This document shows, piece after piece, positions 1 to 8,308 of a stretch of DNA of 64,000 nt (its first letter is position 1; each line of letters starts with the position of its first letter). Location: assembly GCA_041659605.1 (NCBI GenBank), contig JBAZXW010000021.1, positions 14,241-78,240 on the forward strand, in the 5' to 3' direction. This stretch comes from Solimonas sp041659605. GTDB lineage: Bacteria; Pseudomonadota; Gammaproteobacteria; Nevskiales; Nevskiaceae. Both the position numbers and the translations under genes were made by a program. The notes under the pieces are model-generated. The model was given only the letters and a program-made list of their open reading frames with translations. It was not told where the DNA came from and did no database searches.

Positions 1-696
1 GGCCCGGCCGAGTTCCGTCGCATCGGCTCGGCACTGGAGCAGCTCGGACGCCAGCTGCGCAGCAATCTGCAGGAACGCGAGCTGATGCTGGCCGGCCTGT
101 CGCACGACCTGCGCTCGCCGCTGGCGCGCATCCAGGCCGCGCTGGAACTGCGCGCCAGCGACGGCGAGAGCTGGTCGGACACGCTGCGCGACGTGCGCGA
201 GATCAACCACATCGTCGGCCAGTGCATCGACTTCGCCCGCGACGGCCAGGACGAGCCGCTGCAGAACGCGAGCCTCGACGGCATCGCTGCCGCGCTGCTC
301 GGTGCCGACGCCGGGCCGGACCTGAAGCTGGACCTCGCTGCGCCGCAGGCGCTGCCGCTGCGCGTAGCCGCGGTGCGCCGGGCACTGCGCAACCTGGTCG
401 ACAACGCGCATCTGCACGGCGCGCTGCCGGTGGTCGTGGCGACGCACATCGACGGCGCGGAGGCCGTGCTCAGCGTCAGCGATGCCGGTGCCGGGATTGC
501 CCCCGAAGCCTGGGACCAGCTGCGACGGCCGTTCGCGCGCGGCAGCCATGCGCGCAATCCGGCCGGCTGCGGGCTGGGGCTCGCGATCGTGCAGCGCGTC
601 GCCGGCATGCACGGCGGCCGGCTGTGTCTGCGACCGGCCGCTGGCGGCCGGCCGTTTGCGATCGAGCTGCGCCTGCCGCTGCGCGTGCCCGGTTGA
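1..696 (+). CDS. Sensor histidine kinase, C-terminal part (5' end outside window)
   Basis: The reading frame is open from base 1, so the gene is truncated at the window edge; the first in-frame ATG (85) lies inside the dimerisation domain and is not the real start. The visible part begins with the end of a HAMP-like helix, then an H-box (SHDLRSPLARIQ) carrying the phospho-accepting His, an N-box (LVDNAHLHG), and G-boxes (DAGAGIAP and GCGLGLAIVQR). It should autophosphorylate and pass phosphate to a response regulator, probably encoded upstream outside the window. No regulator gene follows. The sensor domain and hence the signal cannot be seen. Confidence 0.9.
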   Translation, partial: GPAEFRRIGSALEQLGRQLRSNLQERELMLAGLSHDLRSPLARIQAALELRASDGESWSDTLRDVREINHIVGQCIDFARDGQDEPLQNASLDGIAAALLGADAGPDLKLDLAAPQALPLRVAAVRRALRNLVDNAHLHGALPVVVATHIDGAEAVLSVSDAGAGIAPEAWDQLRRPFARGSHARNPAGCGLGLAIVQRVAGMHGGRLCLRPAAGGRPFAIELRLPLRVPG

Positions 697-799
697 GGCG
701 GCGCTCATTTACGGATCGAAACAGATCGAATCAGACTGAACGGCGGTATTGCGCGATTCTCCGCGGCCTTCCGGTTTCCGGCTTTCAGGAGAGTTCCGC

Positions 800-2011
800 A
801 TGTCTGCACCGGCCGCGTTCGCGCCCCGCCGCTTGGTATCGCATCGCTGTATCTTTGCCGCCCTGCTCGGTGTCGCGCTGAGCGCCTGCAGCGGCGGCGG
901 TGACGGCGGCAGTACCGACGACGACGAGCTGACCGAGGCGTTCACCGTCGTCGGCCAGGCCGACTTCGCCGGCGCCAGTCCCAACCGCGGCGGGTCGCCC
1001 GATGCGGCGACACTGGCGCAGCCGCTGGGCAACGTCGCCACCGACGGCACGCGCCTGTTCGTTGCCGACACCGCCAACAACCGCGTGCTCGGCTACAGCG
1101 CGACCCCGGTGGACAACGGCGCGCAGGCCGACATCGTGTTGGGCCAGTCGGATTTCACGACCAATACTGCCGGCACCAGCCGTAACCGCATGGCGCTGCC
1201 GTCCGCGGTATTCCTGAGCAACGACGGCCGCCTGGTGGTCGCCGACTCCGGCAACAACCGCGTGCTGATCTGGAACAGCGTGCCCGCAGCGAGCGGCGCG
1301 CTGCCGGATGTCGTCGTCGGCCAGACCGGCTTTGCCAGCGGCGGCTCGGGTACGTCGCAGACGCAGCTGGCGTTCCCGACCTCGGCGGCCATCGCCAACG
1401 GCCGCCTACTGGTCGCCGACCAGAACAACAACCGCGTGCTGGTCTGGAACAGCGTGCCGTCGGCGAGCGGCGTGGCCGCCGACCTCGTGCTCGGCCAGGC
1501 GGATTTCGTCAGCCGCTACGACGACGATGAGGCCGACGAGATGAACCGGCCGGCGTCGGTGTGGAGCGACGGCTTCCGCGTGCTGGTCGCGGATTCCGGC
1601 AATCACCGCGTGCTGTACTGGTCGCTGTTTCCGCAGGACTCGGGCGCCGAGGCGGACTACGTGCTCGGGCAGAGCGGCTTCAGCCGGTCCAGCGCCGGCA
1701 CCTCGTCATCGACGCTGCGCACACCGTTTGGCGTCAGCGCCGACGGCACGCGCATCTACGTTGCCGATTCCGGCAATAACCGCGTGCTCGAATTCGATTC
1801 GTTTCCGATCGCCAACGGCGCGGTGGCGAGCGCGGTGTTCGGCCAGGAGGACTTCGCGTTTGCGACCGCCAACGACGTCGACCAGGACGGCGACGTCGAT
1901 GACGCGCCGAGCGCCGGCACCCTCAGCGGCCCGACCGGCGCGCTGGTCTACAGCGGCGTGCTGTACGTCACCGACCGCAACAACCACCGCGTGCTGATGT
2001 TCCCGCAATGA
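800..2011 (+). CDS. NHL-repeat beta-propeller lipoprotein
   Basis: A 403-residue exported protein. The ATG at 800 is preferred over one at 749 because it follows a CAGGAG-type ribosome site and starts a signal peptide ending in a lipobox (ALSACSGGG). Six repeats of about 55 residues follow, each with a core like LVVADSGNNRVLIW preceded by a VVGQ-type strand, the signature of NHL repeats. Six units suggest a closed six-bladed propeller, probably a binding scaffold on the outer membrane or in the periplasm. No catalytic residues are evident. Its stop overlaps the start of the next lipoprotein gene (ATGA), so the two are translationally coupled. Confidence 0.85.
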   Translation: MSAPAAFAPRRLVSHRCIFAALLGVALSACSGGGDGGSTDDDELTEAFTVVGQADFAGASPNRGGSPDAATLAQPLGNVATDGTRLFVADTANNRVLGYSATPVDNGAQADIVLGQSDFTTNTAGTSRNRMALPSAVFLSNDGRLVVADSGNNRVLIWNSVPAASGALPDVVVGQTGFASGGSGTSQTQLAFPTSAAIANGRLLVADQNNNRVLVWNSVPSASGVAADLVLGQADFVSRYDDDEADEMNRPASVWSDGFRVLVADSGNHRVLYWSLFPQDSGAEADYVLGQSGFSRSSAGTSSSTLRTPFGVSADGTRIYVADSGNNRVLEFDSFPIANGAVASAVFGQEDFAFATANDVDQDGDVDDAPSAGTLSGPTGALVYSGVLYVTDRNNHRVLMFPQ

Positions 2012-3282
2012 CGCGATTTCGGAGCGCCGCCGCCGCCCCGCTGCTCGGTGTACTGGCATTCGCGGCGGCGCTGTCGGGCGGGTGCGATTCCATGGACATC
2101 GGCGACGGCACCGGGCCCGGCGGCATCAGCATCAGCTACAACGGCCTCGTCGACGCGTATCAGACCTACGAGTGCGCCGCGTTCAACCTGAGTGCGACGG
2201 CCCACTTCGTCGGCAGCAACGAGTCGGACGGCGACGTCACGTCGCGCGTGCGCTGGACTTCGAGCAATCCGGGCATCATCGACGTCAGCAACGGCGAGAT
2301 CGAGGCCGAGCCCGGGTCGGGGACCTATTTCCCGGCCGGCACGGTCATCGCGCGGGCGCCGGGCACGGCGGTGATCCGCGCCGACTACGTCGGCCTGTCG
2401 GACGCGTTCAGCGTGACCGCCGATGCGATCGCCTCGCTGGCGATCACGCCGGAGCTGACGCGGCTTGCGCCCGGATCGAAACAGCAGTTCGCGCTCGAAG
2501 TGCGTTTCGAGGACGGCGATCCGGTGCAGGATCTGACCTCGTCGGCAATCTGGACGCTGCCGACCGCCGGCGCGCCGGCGCAGCTGAGCGCAGGTGCGCT
2601 GCTCGAAACCGTGACCGATCCGCTCGACCGGCCATTCGTGCTGGAGGCGCAGCTGTTCACCTGCGACCGCCGCGCCGAGCGCGAGCTGTCGCTCGACGCG
2701 CTGCGCGAGCTGCGCCTGAGCTACGAGCAGCCGCAGGCGCTGCCGGTACCGCTGGGCTACACCGACGAAGTCCGCGTCGAGGCGCTGTTCGAGGACCAGA
2801 GCGCGGCGCCGCAGAACCTGTCGGCACAGGTCGAGATCGAGCAGATTCTCGGCGATGCCGACTACGCGGCGATCGCCGTGGGCGAGTACCTGACGGTGGA
2901 CGGCTATCTGGCCGACGCGCCGGCGCGCTTTGCGATCCGCTATGCGCCGCTGGACCTGGAAGTGGCGACGCGCAGCTACGTGTTCGACGATGTCGAGCTG
3001 CAGAGCCTGCGGCTCTCGCCCGAACGCGGCGAGCTGCACTACCCGGAGACGCTGGCCTTGCAGGCCTACGGCCTGTTCAGCGACGGCTACGAACGTCCGG
3101 TGCGGCGCGACATCGCCTGGAGCAATCTGAACGAGGATCTGATTTCGCTCGTCGACAGCGGCACCGACGCGGGAGAAGTCACGCCGCTGGGGCTGGAAGG
3201 CGATGCCACCGTGGAAGTGCGCGCCAGCAACACCGAGGGCGCGGTGACGGCAGAGGCGGACATCAGCGTCTACGCGGAGTGA
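2008..3282 (+). CDS. Lipoprotein with bacterial Ig-like (BIG2-type) domains
   Basis: A 424-residue protein starting at the ATG that overlaps the upstream stop. The N-terminus is hydrophobic and ends in a lipobox (LSGGCDSMD). The rest is beta-rich with repeated phrases of the Ig-like group 2 kind: VRWTSSNPGIIDVSNGEIEA near residues 85-110, LAITPELTRLAPGSKQQFAL near 150, and LRLSPERGELHYPETLALQA near 335. Such domains usually mediate adhesion or scaffold larger assemblies. Coupling with the NHL propeller gene suggests a two-lipoprotein surface complex, but no partner or substrate is visible. Confidence 0.75.
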   Translation: MTRFRSAAAAPLLGVLAFAAALSGGCDSMDIGDGTGPGGISISYNGLVDAYQTYECAAFNLSATAHFVGSNESDGDVTSRVRWTSSNPGIIDVSNGEIEAEPGSGTYFPAGTVIARAPGTAVIRADYVGLSDAFSVTADAIASLAITPELTRLAPGSKQQFALEVRFEDGDPVQDLTSSAIWTLPTAGAPAQLSAGALLETVTDPLDRPFVLEAQLFTCDRRAERELSLDALRELRLSYEQPQALPVPLGYTDEVRVEALFEDQSAAPQNLSAQVEIEQILGDADYAAIAVGEYLTVDGYLADAPARFAIRYAPLDLEVATRSYVFDDVELQSLRLSPERGELHYPETLALQAYGLFSDGYERPVRRDIAWSNLNEDLISLVDSGTDAGEVTPLGLEGDATVEVRASNTEGAVTAEADISVYAE

Positions 3283-3304
3283 GCGGCCGCGTGGCGTAGA
3301 CGTA

Positions 3305-3363
3305 GGTCGGCAATCCCTTGCCGACATCGGGCTCCGCGCACGGCGCGGCGGCAAAGGATTGCC
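3305..3363. repeat. Intergenic inverted-repeat element between convergent genes
   Basis: GTCGGCAA at 3306-3313 pairs with TTGCCGAC at 3318-3325. A second pair, GGCAATCC at 3309-3316 and GGATTGCC at 3356-3363, spans the element. It lies between the 3' ends of the Ig-like lipoprotein gene and rdgC, where it could act as a bidirectional transcription stop. It looks like a REP-type dispersed palindrome, but no second copy is present in the window. Confidence 0.55.
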
Positions 3364-3370
3364 GCCCGGC

Positions 3371-4264
3371 TCAGCGCGCGGCGTTCACCACCGCAGCCAG
3401 ATCCTTGAGCAGCGCCGCGTACTCGCCGCTCAGCAGCGCGAAGTCGATCTCGAACTGCTGCTCCGGCGGCAGGCCGTCGCTGTCCTCGCGCACGCGTTCC
3501 ATGTCGAGGAACTTGAGGCGGCGGACCTGCAGCTTGTCATCGACGACGAAGCTGAGCCGGTTCTTCCAGGTCAGCGCCAGACGCTTGACGACCTTGCCGT
3601 TGGACAAATGGCCGGCGACGTCCTTGCCGTCGAGGGCGTGGCGCAGGTAGCGCACCGTCGACTTGTTCTCGTCGGTCGCGGTCAGCTCGCACTCATCGTC
3701 GAGATCGAAGGCGCCGGGGCCTTCCTTGGCGGCGAGCCAAGCGGTCATCAGCGTGTCCATCGACGGCTCCGACTGCAGCGGCGTCACCGGCAGTTCGCCG
3801 AGGGCGTTGCGCAGCGTCTGCGTGAAGTCGTCGGCGCGCGTCGGCGAGCTGGTGTCGACCACCAGCCAGCCGCCGGCGAAGTCGAACCAGCCGCGCATCT
3901 CGCGCCGGCGCGAGAACGCGCGCGGCGTCAGCTCGACCGCAATCTGATCCTTGATCTCGCGCTTGGCCTTGCGGCCGAGCTTGAAGCCCTTGTCGTTTTC
4001 CAGCTTCTGGATGCGCTCGCCGGCGACCTGGTTGACCACCGACGCCGGCAGCAGCTTTTCCTCGCTGCCCATCGCGATCAGCACCTGCTTGTCCTGGCCG
4101 TAGGCGAACTGGCCGGCGTCGTTGATGGGCACCCAGCCGCGGCTCTGCAGGCTCAGGCCGGTGCAGGGTTGCAGCGGAAACTCGGTGAGCGTGGCCTCGA
4201 TTTCAGCGGGGGTGCGCAACCAGCCCGGCGGCAGGCGGTAGATCGTCAGGTTCTTGAACCACAT
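3371..4264 (-). CDS. rdgC: Recombination-associated protein RdgC
   Basis: A 297-residue protein that begins MWFKNLTIYRLPPGW and has typical RdgC phrases (CTGLSLQSRGWVPI; LARKSKREI-like GRKAKREIKDQI; FDLDDECELT). The family is about 300 residues, so it is full length. The ATG at 4264 is chosen because the family starts there; the frame stays open upstream to 4390 but that part has no family similarity. RdgC forms a ring dimer around double-stranded DNA and restrains RecA loading. It stands alone and is transcribed away from the arsenic island. Confidence 0.95.
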   Translation of the reverse strand: MWFKNLTIYRLPPGWLRTPAEIEATLTEFPLQPCTGLSLQSRGWVPINDAGQFAYGQDKQVLIAMGSEEKLLPASVVNQVAGERIQKLENDKGFKLGRKAKREIKDQIAVELTPRAFSRRREMRGWFDFAGGWLVVDTSSPTRADDFTQTLRNALGELPVTPLQSEPSMDTLMTAWLAAKEGPGAFDLDDECELTATDENKSTVRYLRHALDGKDVAGHLSNGKVVKRLALTWKNRLSFVVDDKLQVRRLKFLDMERVREDSDGLPPEQQFEIDFALLSGEYAALLKDLAAVVNAAR

Positions 4265-4354
4265 GGACGTATGAATTTTTGAGCGGCGCCGCAAGGGAAG
4301 GGCACCGCAGGGGGCGCGGATGATAGCAACTCGGGCCGGCATCCGATTCCGCGC

Positions 4355-4387
4355 TTGCATCAATTCGATGATTCGAGAATAATCGAA
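4355..4387 (+). promoter_or_regulatory. Putative ars promoter with ArsR operator
   Basis: TTGCAT (4355-4360), a 17-base gap and AATAAT (4378-4383) form a plausible sigma-70 promoter. An inverted repeat, TTCGAT (4364-4369) with ATCGAA (4382-4387), overlaps the -10 box, where bound ArsR would block RNA polymerase. The expected transcription start lies at or next to the ATG at 4390, and no Shine-Dalgarno sequence precedes that ATG, so the message may be leaderless. Confidence 0.55.
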
Positions 4388-4389
4388 CA

Positions 4390-4722
4390 ATGAAACCGGA
4401 TGTCGCCGTCAACCGCCTCGCCGCGCTCGCGCAGAAGTCGCGCCTCGCGATCTTCCGCCTGCTGGTGCAGGCCGGCCCGCAAGGAATGTGCGTCGGCGAC
4501 ATCGGCGCCAAGGTCAAGGCCTCGCCGGCGACGCTGTCCTTCCATCTCAAGGAGCTGAGCGCCGCGGGCCTGATCGGCGCGCGCCAGGACGGCCGCTTCA
4601 TCTATTACGCGCCCGACATCCGGGCGATGAACCAGCTGGTCGATTACCTGACCGAGAACTGCTGCGGCGGCGCGTCCTGCGACGCGTCGCGCCCATCCAC
4701 CTGCGAGGTCCCCGCCACATGA
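4390..4722 (+). CDS. arsR: ArsR/SmtB-family arsenic-responsive repressor
   Basis: A 110-residue winged-helix protein. The recognition helix region is VKASPATLSFHLKELSAAGL (residues 42-61), followed by the wing GARQDGRFIYY. Cys91, Cys92 and Cys97 near the C-terminus form a candidate As(III) site of the type described for Acidithiobacillus ferrooxidans ArsR (a vicinal pair plus a third Cys), not the CVC site of plasmid R773 ArsR. Cys105 is an extra cysteine. It should repress the island from the palindrome overlapping its own promoter and release when arsenite binds. Its stop overlaps the arsI start. Confidence 0.93.
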   Translation: MKPDVAVNRLAALAQKSRLAIFRLLVQAGPQGMCVGDIGAKVKASPATLSFHLKELSAAGLIGARQDGRFIYYAPDIRAMNQLVDYLTENCCGGASCDASRPSTCEVPAT

Positions 4723-5189
4723 AGCGCTTCCACGTCCACCTGTCGGTCGACAACCTGGCCCACAACATTCGTTTCTACAGCGCGATGTTCGGCGTCGCGC
4801 CGACGGTCGAGAAGGCCGACTACGCCAAGTGGATGCTCGACGATCCGCGCATCAACTTCGCGATCTCCGCGCGCGGCGGCGCTCCCGGCCTGAACCATCT
4901 GGGCATGCAGGTCGATTCCGAAGCGGAGCTGGCCGAGCTGCGATCCAAGGCCGATGCGGCGGACATCGCCGTCGTCGAACAGAGCGGCGCGGCGTGCTGC
5001 TACGCGCGTTCCGACAAGCACTGGATCCAGGATCCCCAGGGCCTTGCCTGGGAAACCTTCCACACGCTCGGCGGCATTCCAGTGTTCGGGGCCGACACCG
5101 ATGCAGCGCAGCCGGCCGAAGCCTCCGGATGTTGTGTCCCGGCCGCGATCGCGCCTGCCGCCGAGAAGCGCACGAAGTGCTGCGGCTGA
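4719..5189 (+). CDS. arsI: ArsI-like C-As lyase (VOC-fold dioxygenase)
   Basis: A 156-residue vicinal-oxygen-chelate protein starting at the ATG within ATGA shared with arsR. Candidate Fe(II) ligands are His5 or His7, His60 and Glu112. A vicinal cysteine pair (Cys93-Cys94, in GAACCYARSDKHW) corresponds to the trivalent-arsenic-binding pair of ArsI, which cleaves the carbon-arsenic bond of methylarsenite and aromatic arsenicals with oxygen. The C-terminus has two more CC pairs (SGCCVP and TKCCG), possibly extra thiol sites. The related cadmium-induced CadI group is the main alternative. The ars context and the CC pair favour ArsI. Confidence 0.85.
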   Translation: MKRFHVHLSVDNLAHNIRFYSAMFGVAPTVEKADYAKWMLDDPRINFAISARGGAPGLNHLGMQVDSEAELAELRSKADAADIAVVEQSGAACCYARSDKHWIQDPQGLAWETFHTLGGIPVFGADTDAAQPAEASGCCVPAAIAPAAEKRTKCCG

Positions 5190-5216
5190 TCCAACCCCTG
5201 TTTTTCCGAGCGCCCC

Positions 5217-5717
5217 ATGAAACACCCGAGCTACAACGTCCTGTTCCTCTGCACCGGTAACTCCGCGCGCTCGATCCTCGCCGAAGCGCTGATGAACCAT
5301 CTGCCCGGGCACGCCGGCAAGTTCCGCGCGTACAGCGCCGGCAGCCAGCCCAAGGGCGAGGTGCATCCGCTGGCGCTCGAAACGCTGTCCGGTATCGGCT
5401 TCCCGACGGGCGACCTGCGCAGCAAGTCCTGGGATGAGTTCGGCGTCGCCGACGCGCCGCAGATGGATTTCGTCTTCACCGTCTGCGACAACGCCGCCAA
5501 CGAGACCTGCCCGATCTGGCCGGGCCACCCGGTCACCGCGCACTGGGGCCTGCCCGATCCGGCCGCGGTCGAAGGCGACCTCGAGATGCGGCGCAAGGCG
5601 TTCCGCGACACGCTGCGCGCGATGCGCACGCGCATCGAGCTGTTCGCCGAACTGCCGTTCGACAAGCTCGACCGCATGGCGCTGCAGCAGCGGGCGCGCC
5701 AGATCGGGCAGGGCTGA
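5217..5717 (+). CDS. arsC: Arsenate reductase, low-molecular-weight phosphatase type
   Basis: A 166-residue protein with the P-loop CTGNSAR (nucleophile Cys12) near the N-terminus and a second redox pair, Cys90 and Cys98 (VCDNAANETCPIWPG). The PTP-like fold reduces As(V) to As(III), passing a disulfide along the three cysteines to thioredoxin or a related donor. The DP acid motif appears in LPDPAAVEGD. It lies 27 bases after arsI in the same orientation. The small thioredoxin encoded at 9795 could be a dedicated reductant, but that is inference. Confidence 0.93.
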   Translation: MKHPSYNVLFLCTGNSARSILAEALMNHLPGHAGKFRAYSAGSQPKGEVHPLALETLSGIGFPTGDLRSKSWDEFGVADAPQMDFVFTVCDNAANETCPIWPGHPVTAHWGLPDPAAVEGDLEMRRKAFRDTLRAMRTRIELFAELPFDKLDRMALQQRARQIGQG

Positions 5718-5787
5718 TCTCGCTCCGCTGACCTGACCACAGTCACCGCGGCGCCGGCGGGTCCGGCACCGCGCACGGAATTCCATC

Positions 5788-6834
5788 ATGTCGGTTTTCG
5801 AACGCTATCTGACCCTGTGGGTCGCCGTCTGCATCGTCGTTGGCGTTGCGCTGGGACATGCGTTTCCGGGCGCCTTCCAGTTGATCGGCGCGGCGGAGAT
5901 CGCCCAGGTGAACCTGCCGGTCGCGGCGTTGATCTGGCTGATGATCATCCCGATGCTGGTCAGGATCGACTTCGGCGCGCTGCACCGCGTGCGCGAGCAC
6001 TGGCGCGGCATCGGCGTGACGCTGTTCATCAACTGGGCGGTCAAGCCGTTCTCGATGGCGGCGCTGGGCTGGCTGTTCATCGGGCATCTGTTCCGGCCCT
6101 GGCTGCCTGCCGAGCAGATCCAGTCGTACATCGCCGGCCTGATCCTGCTGGCGGCGGCGCCGTGCACCGCGATGGTGTTCGTGTGGAGCAACCTGTCGAA
6201 GGGCGAGCCGCATTTCACGCTGAGCCAGGTGGCGCTCAACGACACGATCATGGTGTTCGCGTTCGCGCCGATCGTCGGCCTGCTGCTGGGCCTGTCGGCC
6301 ATCACCGTGCCCTGGGACACGCTGCTGCTCTCGGTCGCGCTGTACATCGTCGTGCCGGTGATCTTCGCGCAAGCTCTGCGCCGCGCGTTGCTGGCGCGTA
6401 GCGGCGAGGCGTCGCTGGCCGCACTGTTGCGCCTGCTGCAGCCGGTCTCGCTGCTCGCTTTGTTGACGACGCTGGTGTTGCTGTTCGGCTTCCAGGGCCA
6501 GCAGATTCTCGATCAGCCGCTGGTGATCGCGCTGCTCGCCGTGCCGATCCTGATCCAGGTGTATTTCAACTCGGGGCTGGCCTACCTGCTCAACCGCATG
6601 ACCGGCGAAGCGCACTGCGTGGCCGGGCCGTCGGCATTGATCGGCGCGAGCAATTTCTTCGAGCTGGCCGTCGCCGCCGCGATCAGCCTGTTCGGCTTCG
6701 ACTCGGGCGCGGCGCTGGCCACGGTCGTCGGCGTGCTGGTCGAGGTGCCGGTGATGCTGACCGTCGTGAAGATCGTCAACGCCAGCAAGAACTGGTACGA
6801 GCGCGGATTGCGCGAAAACTCATCGCCGCCCTGA
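5788..6834 (+). CDS. acr3: Arsenite efflux permease Acr3
   Basis: A 348-residue inner-membrane protein with about ten hydrophobic segments. The family hallmark APCTAMVFVWS contains the conserved Cys126 required for arsenite transport, and GPSALIGASNFFELAVA near residue 275 is also typical of Acr3 in the bile/arsenite/riboflavin transporter superfamily. It exports As(III) using the proton-motive force and works with arsC just upstream. Length matches the family. A 70-base gap follows arsC; no terminator is seen between them. Confidence 0.95.
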   Translation: MSVFERYLTLWVAVCIVVGVALGHAFPGAFQLIGAAEIAQVNLPVAALIWLMIIPMLVRIDFGALHRVREHWRGIGVTLFINWAVKPFSMAALGWLFIGHLFRPWLPAEQIQSYIAGLILLAAAPCTAMVFVWSNLSKGEPHFTLSQVALNDTIMVFAFAPIVGLLLGLSAITVPWDTLLLSVALYIVVPVIFAQALRRALLARSGEASLAALLRLLQPVSLLALLTTLVLLFGFQGQQILDQPLVIALLAVPILIQVYFNSGLAYLLNRMTGEAHCVAGPSALIGASNFFELAVAAAISLFGFDSGAALATVVGVLVEVPVMLTVVKIVNASKNWYERGLRENSSPP

Positions 6835-6969
6835 GCGCTCCGTTTGAGACGCCCAGGCACGCTCCGCTTGACGCAGATCAGTTCCGACGTGCGTCGTCGA
6901 GCCGGATAATCGACCGATCAGTCCGGTGCGCCAGATTGAGCGCGCCGGGGCAGCCTGAAACTCATCGCC

Positions 6970-8127
6970 ATGCCTCACGCTGGAGTCACGAGACATTTCG
7001 CGTGGATGCGCAGCCTGTTACTTGGCGCGCTGGTTCTGGCCGCGACGATTGGCGTCGCAGTCGCCGAGCGCACGACGCTTGAAGTCTTCGTTCGCGACGG
7101 CTGTCCGCACTGTCGTGATGCGAAGATCTATCTCGGTACGCTAGCGCAGACGCGGCCGGATCTCGGGATCGTTTATCGCGCGGTCGACAAGGATCCCGCT
7201 GCCCGGGCCGATCTTGAACGCTGGACCCGTGCCGCGGGTCAGTGGCCGCCCGGTGTGCCCACCTTCGTCGCCCGCGGTCGGGTGCTGATCGGCTTCGGCA
7301 CGGCCGAGCAATCCGGTCCGTTGCTGGAAGACCTGATCGGCGCAGGAGCGGCAGGCGAGGTGGGACAGCGTCCTGGCGATGCCGTGACGCAGCTGGAGAT
7401 TCCGCTGCTGGGTGCGATCAGCGTCGAGCGCCTCGGGTTTCCGCTGTTCACGCTGACGCTGGGCCTACTCGACGGTTTCAATGCCTGCGCGATGTGGGTG
7501 CTGCTGGTGCTGCTCGCGCTGCTGATCAATCTGCACGACCGTCGCCGAATGGCGATGATTGCCGGTACCTTCGTGCTGATCAGCGGGCTGGTCTATTACG
7601 CGTTCATGGCGGCCTGGCTCAACGTCTTCCTGCTCGTCGGGATCAACGACACGCTACGCTGGATCCTGGTCGCGCTGGCCGTGTTCGTCGGCTTTGTCGC
7701 GCTGAAGGATTTCTTCGTGCCTGGGCGCGGTTTTTCCCTGAGCATCCCGGAATCGGCCAAGCCGGGCCTGTACGCGCGCATGCGCCGGGTTCTGACTGCG
7801 CCGGCGCTCGGCGGATCGCTCGTCGCGGTTGCGGCGCTTGCGCTGGTCGTCAACTTCGTCGAACTGCTGTGCACCGCCGGGCTGCCGGCGGTCTACACGG
7901 CGGTGCTGGCGCAGCAGGGCTTCACGTCGGCAGGCCACTATGCTTATCTGGGTCTCTACATCGTCGGCTACATGGCTGACGACGCGCTGATGGTGACGCT
8001 CGCCGTGCTCACGCTGGGCAATTACCGTCTGAGCGAGCGCGCCGGCGGCGTGCTCAAGCTCGTGAGTGGCATTGTCATGCTGTTGCTGGCGGCGATACTG
8101 GCACTGAAGCCCGGATGGCTGTTGTGA
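6970..8127 (+). CDS. Glutaredoxin-like domain fused to a CcdA/DsbD-like membrane domain
   Basis: A 385-residue protein: hydrophobic export signal (residues 10-32), a thioredoxin/glutaredoxin-like domain with CPHC (Cys45, Cys48) and a cis-Pro loop (GVPTFV), then about six membrane segments from residue 155. Cys173 (FNACAMW) and Cys301 (ELLCTAGLP) sit in two equivalent helices, as in CcdA/DsbD electron carriers. It could move electrons from cytoplasmic thioredoxin to its own periplasmic CPHC domain. The ATG at 6970 gives a signal peptide; an internal ATG at 7006 is an alternative start. The location in the arsenic island suggests a redox role in metalloid handling. Substrate unknown. Confidence 0.75.
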   Translation: MPHAGVTRHFAWMRSLLLGALVLAATIGVAVAERTTLEVFVRDGCPHCRDAKIYLGTLAQTRPDLGIVYRAVDKDPAARADLERWTRAAGQWPPGVPTFVARGRVLIGFGTAEQSGPLLEDLIGAGAAGEVGQRPGDAVTQLEIPLLGAISVERLGFPLFTLTLGLLDGFNACAMWVLLVLLALLINLHDRRRMAMIAGTFVLISGLVYYAFMAAWLNVFLLVGINDTLRWILVALAVFVGFVALKDFFVPGRGFSLSIPESAKPGLYARMRRVLTAPALGGSLVAVAALALVVNFVELLCTAGLPAVYTAVLAQQGFTSAGHYAYLGLYIVGYMADDALMVTLAVLTLGNYRLSERAGGVLKLVSGIVMLLLAAILALKPGWLL

Positions 8128-8308
8128 CCGACATGATGCCAACGAGACGCCTCTGACGCGTCCCATGATCGAATTCGCCCTCATCGCCGGGATTCCGAGC
8201 GGCAAGGCAACGTCGTGATGTCCAGGTTTGAGCGGCGGATGATGCAGGTCATATCCGCGGGCGATGGTGGCGCTGATAATTGGGGGCGATGAGTTGCACA
8301 GGTGAGTG

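Noticed and set aside
6868..6910. TTGACG and GATAAT considered as a promoter before the glutaredoxin fusion
   Set aside because: The gap of 31 bases is far too long, and no good -35 box lies at 17 bases.
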